From: Lederbergia galactosidilytica | GTDB taxonomy: Bacteria; Bacillota; Bacilli; Bacillales; Bacillaceae_C | Length of the DNA: 64,000 nt | Assembly (NCBI RefSeq): GCF_017873565.1 | Contig: NZ_JAGGKH010000017.1 | Location: 53,817 to 117,816, forward strand | Direction: 5' to 3' | In this document: positions 24,346 to 33,190 of the stretch, piece after piece | Layout of the letters: every line of letters begins with the position of its first letter | Numbering within the stretch: the stretch's first letter is position 1 | Program-made: the position numbers and the translations under genes | The notes under the pieces: generated by a model | What the model was told of the DNA's origin: nothing | Seen by the model: only the letters and a program-made list of their open reading frames with translations | Database searches by the model: none

Positions 24346-25563
24346 ATGAGAGCAAACAAAACAAAGCAAAAGAAAAGAAAGAAAATACTATGGGGAATCT
24401 TGAGCGTATTTTTTATTGCGGTGATAGGAGTGGGAATATATGTCGCCAATCTCTATTTTTCCTTTACATCTGCTCTGGATAATATGCATGAGAAAGTGGA
24501 AAAATCAGATAAGCGAGTAGAGGAAGTTTCTATTGCAAATAATGATCCTTTTTCGGTTCTGCTCTTAGGAATTGATGATGAAGATAGCGATGTAGGAAGA
24601 TCAGATACGATGATTGTAGCAACTGTAAATCCTAAATTAAATACAATTAAAATGTTAAGTATTCCAAGGGATACACGTACTGAGATTGTTGGTAATGGTA
24701 CTACGGAAAAAATTAATCATGCCTATGCACGAGGTGGAGTGGAAATGTCGATTGCCACTGTCGAACATTTTTTGGATATTCCAATTGATTATTATGTGGA
24801 AGTTAATATGGATGGTTTTACAGGGATCATTGATGCTTTCGATGGGGTGACAGTTAAGAATGATATGGATTTAACGTATAAAAAGCATCATTTTCCAGAA
24901 GGGGAAATTACAATGAACGGTAAAGAAGCCCTTATTTTTTCACGTATTCGCTATGAAGATCCACGAGGAGACTTTGGTCGCCAAGTTAGACAAAAACAAA
25001 TTATTCAAGCGATTTTGAATAAGGCGAGAAGCTTATCTTCTTTATTAAAGTATGATGATGTATTAAATGAATTAGGGGATCAAGTGAAAACGAATTTCTC
25101 CTTTAAAGAGATGGTCAGCCTTCAACAACAATATAAAGGGATTGAAAAGAATATAGAGCAATATCAATTTGAAAATTTTGATGGTGGCTATATTGGAAAG
25201 TACTGGTACTTCTTTCCGGACAAAGAAGAAGTACAGAAATACCAAACCTTATTAAAAGAGCATTTAGAGTTAACAGATGCCTCTTTAGTCAATAATGAGG
25301 GGGCTACTTACACAGTCCAAGCCAATGACACATTAACAAGCATTGCGCAAAAATTGGGAGTGACAGAAGATGATCTTGTGAATTGGAATCATCTTAGCGA
25401 TCCTAATAGTCTTCAAGTTGGACAAACGTTATCGATAGAAGCTCCAATTGAAAAAGGACTGCAGGAAGAAACAGATCAGCAAACGGATTCTGGCACAGGG
25501 CAAGCTGAACTAGATAGCAGCGACTCGAATCACATTCAGAATGAAGAGTCTTCAAATGAGTAA
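24346..25563 (+). CDS. LytR-CpsA-Psr family protein with C-terminal LysM
   Basis: A 405-residue membrane protein with a short basic cytoplasmic tail and one transmembrane helix (about 14-36). The LCP catalytic domain (about 75-230) has PFSVLLLGIDDEDSDVGRSD and TMIVATVNPKLNTIKMLSIPRD, with the Arg/Asp lipid-phosphate motifs and HAYARGG. LCP enzymes transfer teichoic acid or other glycopolymers from a lipid carrier to peptidoglycan. A LysM domain follows at about 318-365 (YTVQANDTLTSIAQKLGV, LSDPNSLQVGQTLSI), then a low-complexity Gln/Ser/Glu tail. The LysM fusion is uncommon for LCP proteins and would bind glycan strands. A GGGGAGAA site precedes the ATG. Monocistronic. Confidence 0.92.
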   Translation: MRANKTKQKKRKKILWGILSVFFIAVIGVGIYVANLYFSFTSALDNMHEKVEKSDKRVEEVSIANNDPFSVLLLGIDDEDSDVGRSDTMIVATVNPKLNTIKMLSIPRDTRTEIVGNGTTEKINHAYARGGVEMSIATVEHFLDIPIDYYVEVNMDGFTGIIDAFDGVTVKNDMDLTYKKHHFPEGEITMNGKEALIFSRIRYEDPRGDFGRQVRQKQIIQAILNKARSLSSLLKYDDVLNELGDQVKTNFSFKEMVSLQQQYKGIEKNIEQYQFENFDGGYIGKYWYFFPDKEEVQKYQTLLKEHLELTDASLVNNEGATYTVQANDTLTSIAQKLGVTEDDLVNWNHLSDPNSLQVGQTLSIEAPIEKGLQEETDQQTDSGTGQAELDSSDSNHIQNEESSNE

Positions 25564-25570
25564 CAGCTGA

Positions 25571-25617
25571 AAATAAATCATGGATCGGGCATAAAGCCGA
25601 TCCATGATTTATTTTTG
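25571..25617. terminator. Bidirectional terminator
   Basis: AAATAAATCATGGATCGGGC and GCCGATCCATGATTTATTT form a stem of about 19 bp around ATAAA with a T-run on the + strand and matching A-run side on the other. It serves the LCP gene (+) and probably the convergent nucleotidyltransferase gene (-). Confidence 0.85.
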
Positions 25618-25748
25618 TGTAAGAAATTATAAAAATTTTAACTAGTTGCTTCTTTATGGTAGAGATGACAAGTTTAATTCAATGCTTAGGAAGACGGTGC
25701 GTACTTAAACTGTATTCCTGAACCGGCGGGCTTTTACGTTTAATCTTG

Positions 25749-26783
25749 CTATCGTTGAATCAAAGGATTTTTATCTAAAATATCCTCTGTTGCGGTCCAT
25801 ACTGGAGGAAGAAATTGTCGCGCTCTTTCAGCTCGTTCTAATAAGTCATCTGTCGAAAAAACACCTAAATCACCGACAGCTGCTTGAAAAAATGGAAAAT
25901 ATTCATGATGTAAGGATGGAGCATCAACGGCAAGGATAGTATGACAACGTGCAAAGGTAGCAATAATCCAAAACACAGCTTCTCTCTGATGGCCACTATC
26001 AATAAGTGATTGGCTACCACTAATTGCGATTGGGCGGGATTCCTCCGTAATATCTGAACTAAAGAAAAAGGGAGTTTTTGCTACCTCCACTGTTTTATCA
26101 AATGTTTGTCGAAGTGCTTCTAAATGTTGTTGAACTTGTTGAGGATGCCAATGAGCACAACCCACTAAATCTAATAAATCTTCATAAAGAGTTTCATAGC
26201 CATAGTTGATCAAGACTTCCTTTGTTTTTAGATAACGCTTTCTTACGGTCGGATTCTCTAAAGCAGCGACAAGGATGATGTGAGTTATGACGCCTGTTGG
26301 AAATAACCAAGAGGTCACTTGTTCGTGAAATGCAGCATTTCTATTAATGGAACGGAGGCCATTCTTGACCTTTTCTCGGGCATTTAAACATCTGCGCCGT
26401 ACCCATTCCAGCTGATAAAAGTGTTGAGAAACAGCTTTTTGTAACGAACGTAATCGTCCGGTTGGATCATCAATAATTGTATCGACACGGAAACTACCAG
26501 CCAAATGATAAGAGCTAAGAACCTTTTCGACGGTGGACAATGGCTTCCAAGTTAAGTATGTGACTTCTAATAAAGTCCCTTTGTAAATGAATTTCCCTAA
26601 TTTAAAGGGAGGCTCATCTTCTGTTATAACAACAATATCTACATCAGAAGAGGGAGCCAAATCATCTTGCTCAGATAATCCGATTATTGAACCACTAAAA
26701 TAAGCTCCACTATATCCCTGGACATGACGAGCATGAGTATAAACCCACTCAGATGCATTGGTCCGTGCATGCTGTACTTTCAA
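25749..26783 (-). CDS. Nucleotidyltransferase-domain protein
   Basis: A 344-residue cytoplasmic protein. The N-terminal pol-beta-type nucleotidyltransferase domain shows Gly-Ser in YFSGSIIGLSEQDD and the metal-binding D-x-D in SSDVDIVVI (about residues 28-52). The rest is helical with no further motif recognised. The fold is shared by aminoglycoside adenylyltransferases and by uncharacterised proteins, so no substrate or resistance role can be claimed. The TTG start is supported by AGGAGG at 7 bases. Single gene, convergent with the LCP gene. Confidence 0.8.
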   Translation of the reverse strand: MKVQHARTNASEWVYTHARHVQGYSGAYFSGSIIGLSEQDDLAPSSDVDIVVITEDEPPFKLGKFIYKGTLLEVTYLTWKPLSTVEKVLSSYHLAGSFRVDTIIDDPTGRLRSLQKAVSQHFYQLEWVRRRCLNAREKVKNGLRSINRNAAFHEQVTSWLFPTGVITHIILVAALENPTVRKRYLKTKEVLINYGYETLYEDLLDLVGCAHWHPQQVQQHLEALRQTFDKTVEVAKTPFFFSSDITEESRPIAISGSQSLIDSGHQREAVFWIIATFARCHTILAVDAPSLHHEYFPFFQAAVGDLGVFSTDDLLERAERARQFLPPVWTATEDILDKNPLIQR

Positions 26784-27274
26784 ACTGTTGACCTCCTAGT
26801 AATAAGATTTTGAGAAGAAAAAACTTTGTACATTTAAATCATAACATTATCGTGACTTTATGAGAAAACTAGTTTTCTTAATTTAAGGGAATGGCATTAA
26901 GGAGGAGTTTATAAATAAATCAAATGTATTGACTAATTACCAAAAAATGGATAAAGTGAAAATTCAGATATGTATATATAGTTTGTTTATTGAGAGATTT
27001 CCATTTTTCTAACAGAAAGGAGGATTGAGCTTACTATACTGCCTCAGGAATGAATCGATCATAAGCTATCCAAGAAAATTAGCAAAAAATGAGTTTGCTA
27101 GAGGGAAAGACAGCGGTTCAGTGGAATATGAGATATAGGCTCCCAAAATTAGAGGCTCACGCTATATTTGTTCACATTTGAAAAGCAGCAGAGTTATAAC
27201 AGCTTGTAAACTCAAAAATGAATTCGTATAAAAACGGAAAATCAACACCAAATATTTTACGAGGTAGGGATTAT
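26784..27274. other. Intergenic region before the secreted phosphoesterase gene
   Basis: No intact gene. It contains a hairpin TTAGCAAA/TTTGCTAG (about 27078-27101) and an inverted repeat ATATAG/CTATAT (about 27133-27168), suggesting a structured leader. No known riboswitch was recognised. An AAAGGAGG near 27016 has only a poorly spaced TTG behind it. Confidence 0.35.
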
Positions 27275-30200
27275 ATGAAGATTAATTTATTAATCAAAAA
27301 TAATATGAACCACGTTTTATCGATGATGCTTGTGACCGTTCTCATCTTTTCCATACCTGCTTTGCATACCACAGTTCATGCAAAAGATTCCGAAAAGCAG
27401 ATTAAGGCTAACACAGTGCCACCATTATTAATTACGGAAATTGTCCCACAATCTACTCGGATGAACGATACGGATGCCTTTGAGTTTATTGAAGTTTATA
27501 ATAATACAAATCAAGTGATAGATTTTGCAGAATATCAAATTATTTATCGATATCCCGTAGGTCCGGAAAATGATTTAATTTGGGTGCCTAATAAAAGAGA
27601 TATTAAGATCGAGCCTGGAAAGCCTCTTGTCTTATGGATAGAAAATAGTGCCAATAAGGATATGAATGTTACAGAATTTAATGAGCTTTATGGTAGTGAT
27701 TTAATTGAAAATAAAAATATTGTGAAGATGCCAGGTGGCATGGCAAATCAAAGAATGAGAGATATTATCATTAGAACGAATACAGGTGAAGAAGTAGCTG
27801 TTGCTCAATATAATAAAGCCACTTTTGATGTGGGAGAGAATTTAGGGATTTTTTATCAGTATCCACAGGATGGATCTAATCAGATGGTGAAAGTGAGTGC
27901 GGCAGAGAAAATGGCCACTCCTGGAATTGTAGAATCTGAATTGATTCCAGAAAAACCTGTGATGATTGACACAAACAAGGCTCCATATGTTGAAGATCAA
28001 ACAAAATCACAGCAACCAATTGATCATGTTCAAGTTAAAGCTTCGGCAGAAGATCATTATCTCTTAACGACTATGACTTTATATTATAAGGGAAAAGAAG
28101 AAAAAGACTATCATTCACTTAATTTAGAAAAAGATGATGAAGGATTCTATCAACATCAAGTCCCCATTCAAAATCTTATCGGTATGGAGGAGTTAGACTA
28201 TTATTTAGAGGCTTCCAATGGATTTAAAAAGACAACTACCGACATTAACTCTATTACCATTACTGCTGCTGAAAATGAAAACACGCCACCATTATTAATT
28301 ACAGAGGTAGTGCCAGATTCTTCAAATGTTGATGGTGCAAATGCTTACGAATATATCGAAGTTTATAATAATACGGACCAACGGCTAAACTTTGGAGATT
28401 TTCATATTATTTATCGCTATCCAACAGGGTCTGAAGCCATTTGGTTTGAAGGATTAACAGATATTATGATTGAACCAGGGAGGCCTCTCGTTCTTTGGGT
28501 AGATAATGGGAAAAATGGAGAAGAGACAGTAGCGGACTTTAATAAAAATTACGGAACAGATTTAGTAGAAAATGAGGATATCGTCAAAGCGCCTGCTGGT
28601 GGAGGTATGGCAAACACGGCTGAACGCGATCTAGTCATCGCGACAAATACAAATATAGATGTGGCTGTAGCAGGTTATAATAAATCCACAAAAGATGTAT
28701 ATAAGAATATGGGCATTTTCTATCACTTTCCTATTAGTTCAAACCAAATGATTAAAGTACGTGATAATGAACCTGCAACACCAGGAACTGTGGAAAAAGA
28801 TTTGATCCCTGCAGAATTACAAGCTATTGCTCCAGATATGAAGCCAGTCATTCAAAATCAGACAGATGTAGAATTGGCACATCCTGGGGAAATGGTGAAT
28901 ATTGCAGCAGAAGTAAATGATGATTTGTTCGTTGCAGATATGAAATTATTTTATAAAGATGCACAGGACGAAGAGTTTCATTCTGTTTCTTTAATTAGCG
29001 GTGAAGAATCAGGTTTATTTCAATCTACCGTTGAATTTGGTAATGATGATCTCCAGTATTACTTTCTTGCATCGAATGGAATCAATCAAACAAAAACGGA
29101 GACATTCACTATCGAAAAGGAAAAAGTACTAGAATCTGCTCATCTTCGATCGCCAGAAAATAATGCGATGGGTTTAGAGACTGATATAGAATTAAGTGTC
29201 ACGATTCCTAATAAAGAAGAATCTGAATTAGATGTACATTTTTATGAGGGAAAATCAATCAATACAGTATGGAATGATGAAATAAAAATCTACAAAAATG
29301 CAGTAGATACAGAGCCGCCGGCAGAGAGAGTACCAGATGGTGAGTCTGAATTTACTGAAGAAGAATATGAGTTATTAAATAATCCGAAGATTGGAAAAAT
29401 AACGACGGATGCTGAAGGGGAATTTCCATATCATCGTTTTGAGATTCCTCTAGATGAGATGTCACTCCAACAAGAGGAAGTGGAGATTGAGTGGCAAGGT
29501 TCCTCCCTTGAGGGAAGAAAAGTAACGATGTATGCTTGGGATTTTGCTTCAGATCAATGGAAAATGGTTGATTTTACGGTTGCAGATTCCGAAGAAATCT
29601 TTGTTTTAGAAGGGGAAGTAGTAGTTGAGGATTATGTTCGCGATGGAATTATCCATGTACTTGTACAGGATGAAATTCCACCAAGTGATGACTATGATTA
29701 TAGTTTTGTCTGGTTATCTGATACACAATTCTATACAGAAGTATTCCCTGAACTATATGAATCACAAGTTAACTGGATTGCAGACAAAAAAGATGAGCTG
29801 AATATTGAATATGTCTTCCACACAGGAGATCTTGTTAACACTTATAATCAACTATATCAATGGGAATATGCAGATCAATATATGAAGGTATTAGAGGATG
29901 CAAATGTCCCTTATGGAGTTTTAGCGGGAAATCATGATATTCAATTACAGCCAGAATTTGATTATACAAACTATTATACTTATTTTGGAGCAGATCGATT
30001 TCAAAACCAACCATTCTATGGTGATTCTTATCAAAATAATCGAGGACATTATGATTTAATCTCATCACATGGTATGGATTTTATAATGGTTTATATGGGG
30101 TGGCAACCAGATGCCGCTGGAATTAAGTGGATGAATGATGTTTTAGCACAATATCCTGATCGTTTTGCTGTTTTAAATTTCCACGAATATTTGAGTGGAA

Positions 30201-31048
30201 ATGGGGACAGATCGAATATTGGAGAACGCCTTTATCAAGAGGTTGTATTGCCAAATGAAAATGTAAAGCTTGTACTTGGCGGACATTATCATGGAAGTAA
30301 AGTTCTCTTACGAAACGCCTCTCAACCTATTCAAGTATTATCGACAAAGGTCGATGATGATGGGGATGGAACTCCTAATCGGGTTGTTCATCAATTATTG
30401 GGAAATTTCCAAGATGCAGATCGTGGCGGTGATGGGTATATGAATGTAATGAATGTTGATATGGAAAGTAATAAAATTTATGTCAATACGTATTCTCCAG
30501 CACTAGATGCATATGATTTATTCCCACCGTACACGTTAGAGCTTGATTTAGAGCTGATGACGAAGCGAGTATCAACTAACTATTTAGGGATTAATGTCTT
30601 TACAGATGAAGAAATTGATACTGTCAATAAGAAGTTTAAAGATAATGAGTTGGTGACTGTACCGTGGAATAATTTAGCGGCAGATAAAACTTATTATTGG
30701 TACACAACAATCGAAAATGAAGTGGGAGAAAAGGCGAAATCAGCCATGTGGAGTTTTACAACTGCAAAGAATGAAGAAATGGTTAGCATTGGTGGAATCC
30801 GTACACTCCTTGATGAATTAATTGCAAGTGATGAAGTGAGAAAGCCATTAAGTAATCAACTAACCAATACACTAAGACAGGCGGAGCATCATCAGCAAAA
30901 AGGGCATAAACAACAAGCTGTTAAATTTTCAGAAAAGTTTTTAGAGACAATCGATAAGCCGCAGATGCAAAAGCATATTACTTCGGAAGCAAAAGGTATT
31001 CTTCAGCAACAAATAAATGAGCTACTAAATATGTGGAAAGGAGAATAA
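27275..31048 (+). CDS. Secreted calcineurin-like phosphoesterase with two lamin-tail domains
   Basis: A 1257-residue exported protein. ATG 27275 follows GAGGTAG; an earlier in-frame ATG at 27218 lacks a ribosome site and would hide the signal peptide (LSMMLVTVLIFSIPALHTTVHA). Domains: lamin-tail domain 1 (about 48-215, PPLLITEIVP) and a close repeat of it (about 337-505, PPLLITEVVPD), each followed by an Ig-like segment. Next is a beta region, then the metallophosphoesterase core (about 805-1025) with WLSDTQFYT, FHTGDLVNT, GNHD, NFHEYL and GGHYHGS. Gln replaces His in the first D-x-H. A helical tail ends the protein. No LPXTG anchor. Likely hydrolyses phosphate esters or nucleotides outside the cell. 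Confidence 0.88.
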   Translation: MKINLLIKNNMNHVLSMMLVTVLIFSIPALHTTVHAKDSEKQIKANTVPPLLITEIVPQSTRMNDTDAFEFIEVYNNTNQVIDFAEYQIIYRYPVGPENDLIWVPNKRDIKIEPGKPLVLWIENSANKDMNVTEFNELYGSDLIENKNIVKMPGGMANQRMRDIIIRTNTGEEVAVAQYNKATFDVGENLGIFYQYPQDGSNQMVKVSAAEKMATPGIVESELIPEKPVMIDTNKAPYVEDQTKSQQPIDHVQVKASAEDHYLLTTMTLYYKGKEEKDYHSLNLEKDDEGFYQHQVPIQNLIGMEELDYYLEASNGFKKTTTDINSITITAAENENTPPLLITEVVPDSSNVDGANAYEYIEVYNNTDQRLNFGDFHIIYRYPTGSEAIWFEGLTDIMIEPGRPLVLWVDNGKNGEETVADFNKNYGTDLVENEDIVKAPAGGGMANTAERDLVIATNTNIDVAVAGYNKSTKDVYKNMGIFYHFPISSNQMIKVRDNEPATPGTVEKDLIPAELQAIAPDMKPVIQNQTDVELAHPGEMVNIAAEVNDDLFVADMKLFYKDAQDEEFHSVSLISGEESGLFQSTVEFGNDDLQYYFLASNGINQTKTETFTIEKEKVLESAHLRSPENNAMGLETDIELSVTIPNKEESELDVHFYEGKSINTVWNDEIKIYKNAVDTEPPAERVPDGESEFTEEEYELLNNPKIGKITTDAEGEFPYHRFEIPLDEMSLQQEEVEIEWQGSSLEGRKVTMYAWDFASDQWKMVDFTVADSEEIFVLEGEVVVEDYVRDGIIHVLVQDEIPPSDDYDYSFVWLSDTQFYTEVFPELYESQVNWIADKKDELNIEYVFHTGDLVNTYNQLYQWEYADQYMKVLEDANVPYGVLAGNHDIQLQPEFDYTNYYTYFGADRFQNQPFYGDSYQNNRGHYDLISSHGMDFIMVYMGWQPDAAGIKWMNDVLAQYPDRFAVLNFHEYLSGNGDRSNIGERLYQEVVLPNENVKLVLGGHYHGSKVLLRNASQPIQVLSTKVDDDGDGTPNRVVHQLLGNFQDADRGGDGYMNVMNVDMESNKIYVNTYSPALDAYDLFPPYTLELDLELMTKRVSTNYLGINVFTDEEIDTVNKKFKDNELVTVPWNNLAADKTYYWYTTIENEVGEKAKSAMWSFTTAKNEEMVSIGGIRTLLDELIASDEVRKPLSNQLTNTLRQAEHHQQKGHKQQAVKFSEKFLETIDKPQMQKHITSEAKGILQQQINELLNMWKGE

Positions 31049-31086
31049 TAGATAGGGAAATGAAGTACAAACAAGGATAGGAAAAT

Positions 31087-31208
31087 GATGGGTCTCATTA
31101 CGGAATAAATTCTACGAAAATCGCCAAAAGTGTCGTATGACGCAGGTCTTGTAGACCTGTGACAAGGGAGTCCTTTTGGCGATTTTCGACTTTTGGAATA
31201 GCCCCATC
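31087..31208. repeat. Large nested inverted repeat between convergent genes
   Basis: Perfect 16-base arms at 31115-31130 (CGAAAATCGCCAAAAG) and 31173-31188, an inner hairpin CAGGTC/GACCTG (31143-31159), and outer imperfect pairing GATGGG...ATT with AAT...CCCCATC (31087-31098, 31198-31208). It probably forms a long hairpin acting as a bidirectional terminator. It looks like a dispersed Bacillaceae intergenic repeat. Confidence 0.7.
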
Positions 31209-31228
31209 TTTATACATGGAAAGCCTCT

Positions 31229-33190
31229 TTATCTTTGGTCGTGAACTAAATCGTTCTTCCACTTTATTTTTAACAACGGTGATTGTGGTCCACCTAATAG
31301 ACCAAAAATGGCAGATAAGCCATGTTTAGCATAATGGTTATGCTTGCTGTCTTTAGCTTTAAAGTAATTCCCTAAATGAAAAGCGGTAAAATATTCAATC
31401 CAGCTTGGATAGGATTCTTGAGAGCATTGGGCAGCTTTGACCATAAATCTTTTTGCCTCATCTTTAGATAAATAGCCAAGTCTTCTTCCAAATCGGCTTA
31501 AATAGATCGCCCATGCCCAATCAACTGCTACAACCCCGTTTTCTGTTAAGGTATGTATTCCACGATTGGCAAGAAATAGTTTGGGATAATCTGGATCATC
31601 TTTGGATAAAGAATCAATATATAAATCTCTAGCTTTTTCGGATAAGGGCATTAGCTGATGGAGAACATGATTAAACTCTTGTTGTATCTCCCCATCAAGC
31701 AAATCATTTATCTTCTGCTTTAATTCAGATGGATTGGTAATTTCCCATTGCTTCAGTACTTTGGTTAAAAATCTCTTCCCAATCAAACGATCTCGAATAT
31801 AAGTGAAATCATAGGCAATAAAATAACGTTCTAAGAAATTACTATCCACACAACCAGCTGAAAGACAACGGAAATAGAGTTCCCGTCGCTTTTTTCTACT
31901 AAGCATGAACAGCGGCAAAAATTCGCCTTTTAAAATTTTTGCAATTTCCCAAAGAATAGGGATAAGGAGTAAAGCCGTATATTTAAAGGGCAAGGGTGTG
32001 CATAGTAAAACAAGAAAAGCAAATAGATAAACCCAAGCTCTTCGTAAAATGATAAAGATATAAGCAAGTACATTATTCAAGAAAAATTTACTTTTTATTT
32101 TAAAATCTAGTTTTGGCATCGGAACTTTTCTAGTTTTTTTATTAAGGACCATTGATTGATAAGGCCGAAACTCTGGGCGTTCGGGATGTAGCTCAATCGC
32201 TTTTGTAATCCATTCATAGGCTGTATTTTCATCATGTAATCCGAGATAGCTTTTGATCATTAATAATAATCCACCTAGATGTTCTGGATGATGTTCTAGA
32301 AGTAATTCACAATCTTGGATGGTTTCAGTAAATTTCTCAGCGCTAAAATGTAACTGAGCTTGATAAAGCAAGGCATCTGGATCAGTTGGAGAAATGGATA
32401 ATTTATTCGCAAATGCCTGTTGTGCTTTTGCATAATCATGAACGCGTAAATAATAAATCCCTTGTAAATGCAGTAAATCTGGATCAGACTGAAAAAGTTG
32501 AAAAGCTTGGTCTAAGGCTTCTTCAGCAGATACTAAATCATCTTCCATTAGAAATACTTGTGCATCCGCTCGTAACTGTAAATATTCTTCATAATCGAAT
32601 TTAAAATCTTTATTAAAATAATCATATCCCAGCTGCTTAATGCCGTTAATATTTTCAAGTAAAAATTGTTTTGTAATTCTTCCATATCGGCTTTCTAATT
32701 CTTCCTTATTTTCTTGCCAATAGAAGGTTTGATCGAGTAATTGCCAAATAGCTACAGGTAGGAAGGGACAGTCCTCTAAAAACTCAATTAGGCGATCTTG
32801 CAGAGGCTCTGAATATTGTACATTCCAAATAATATCCTCCTGCAGTAATGACTCCCAATTTTTAATATCAATCCGTGCAAAGAAATCATCATAAAGATCC
32901 TGAACTTTCTGGATGAATTGGTCTACTGGATGCTCTTCAATAGGAAGATCCAACTCATGGGGATCATAATCCTCTACCCGATTAAGGGAAGTCTCGTATT
33001 CTTGGGAAGGGGATACTACGAAAATCCCTTCCTTTGCAAGTTTGATAGCAGAATCATATGCTTCTCGAAGCCGTTGATAACCTACAGGATCTTCTTCAGG
33101 ATGGTAGGTTTTTAAAGCTTTTGCATAAGCTTTTTTAATCGCCTTCAGATCATCTGTAGGTTCAATTTCTAATGTTTCCCAGACGCTCAT
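31229..33190 (-). CDS. Membrane J-domain protein with TPR repeats (DjlB/DjlC-like)
   Basis: A 653-residue protein. ATG 33190 overlaps the stop of the Hsp70 gene (ATGA) and has GAAAGGTGG upstream; a GTG at 33205 has no site. Residues 1-55 are a J-domain of the DjlB/DjlC kind (VWETLEIEPTDDLKAIKKAY, LREAYDSAI). The invariant His-Pro-Asp reads His30-Pro31-Glu32. A helical middle with TPR-like repeats (about 215-345: LLHLQGIYYLRVHDYAKAQQ, ALLYQAQLHF) precedes two hydrophobic helices (about 375-420). The C-terminal cytoplasmic part is unrecognised. It should recruit and stimulate the HscC-like Hsp70 encoded in front of it. HPE in place of HPD is also seen in E. coli DjlB/DjlC-type proteins, as far as I recall. 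Confidence 0.85.
   Translation of the reverse strand: MSVWETLEIEPTDDLKAIKKAYAKALKTYHPEEDPVGYQRLREAYDSAIKLAKEGIFVVSPSQEYETSLNRVEDYDPHELDLPIEEHPVDQFIQKVQDLYDDFFARIDIKNWESLLQEDIIWNVQYSEPLQDRLIEFLEDCPFLPVAIWQLLDQTFYWQENKEELESRYGRITKQFLLENINGIKQLGYDYFNKDFKFDYEEYLQLRADAQVFLMEDDLVSAEEALDQAFQLFQSDPDLLHLQGIYYLRVHDYAKAQQAFANKLSISPTDPDALLYQAQLHFSAEKFTETIQDCELLLEHHPEHLGGLLLMIKSYLGLHDENTAYEWITKAIELHPERPEFRPYQSMVLNKKTRKVPMPKLDFKIKSKFFLNNVLAYIFIILRRAWVYLFAFLVLLCTPLPFKYTALLLIPILWEIAKILKGEFLPLFMLSRKKRRELYFRCLSAGCVDSNFLERYFIAYDFTYIRDRLIGKRFLTKVLKQWEITNPSELKQKINDLLDGEIQQEFNHVLHQLMPLSEKARDLYIDSLSKDDPDYPKLFLANRGIHTLTENGVVAVDWAWAIYLSRFGRRLGYLSKDEAKRFMVKAAQCSQESYPSWIEYFTAFHLGNYFKAKDSKHNHYAKHGLSAIFGLLGGPQSPLLKIKWKNDLVHDQR

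Noticed and set aside
25749..26783. Aminoglycoside-resistance nucleotidyltransferase
   Set aside because: Only the general pol-beta nucleotidyltransferase motif is visible. Nothing points to antibiotic substrates.
27025..27136. TTG-started mini ORF behind AAAGGAGG near 27016
   Set aside because: The spacing from ribosome site to TTG is only about 2 bases and the product has no features.
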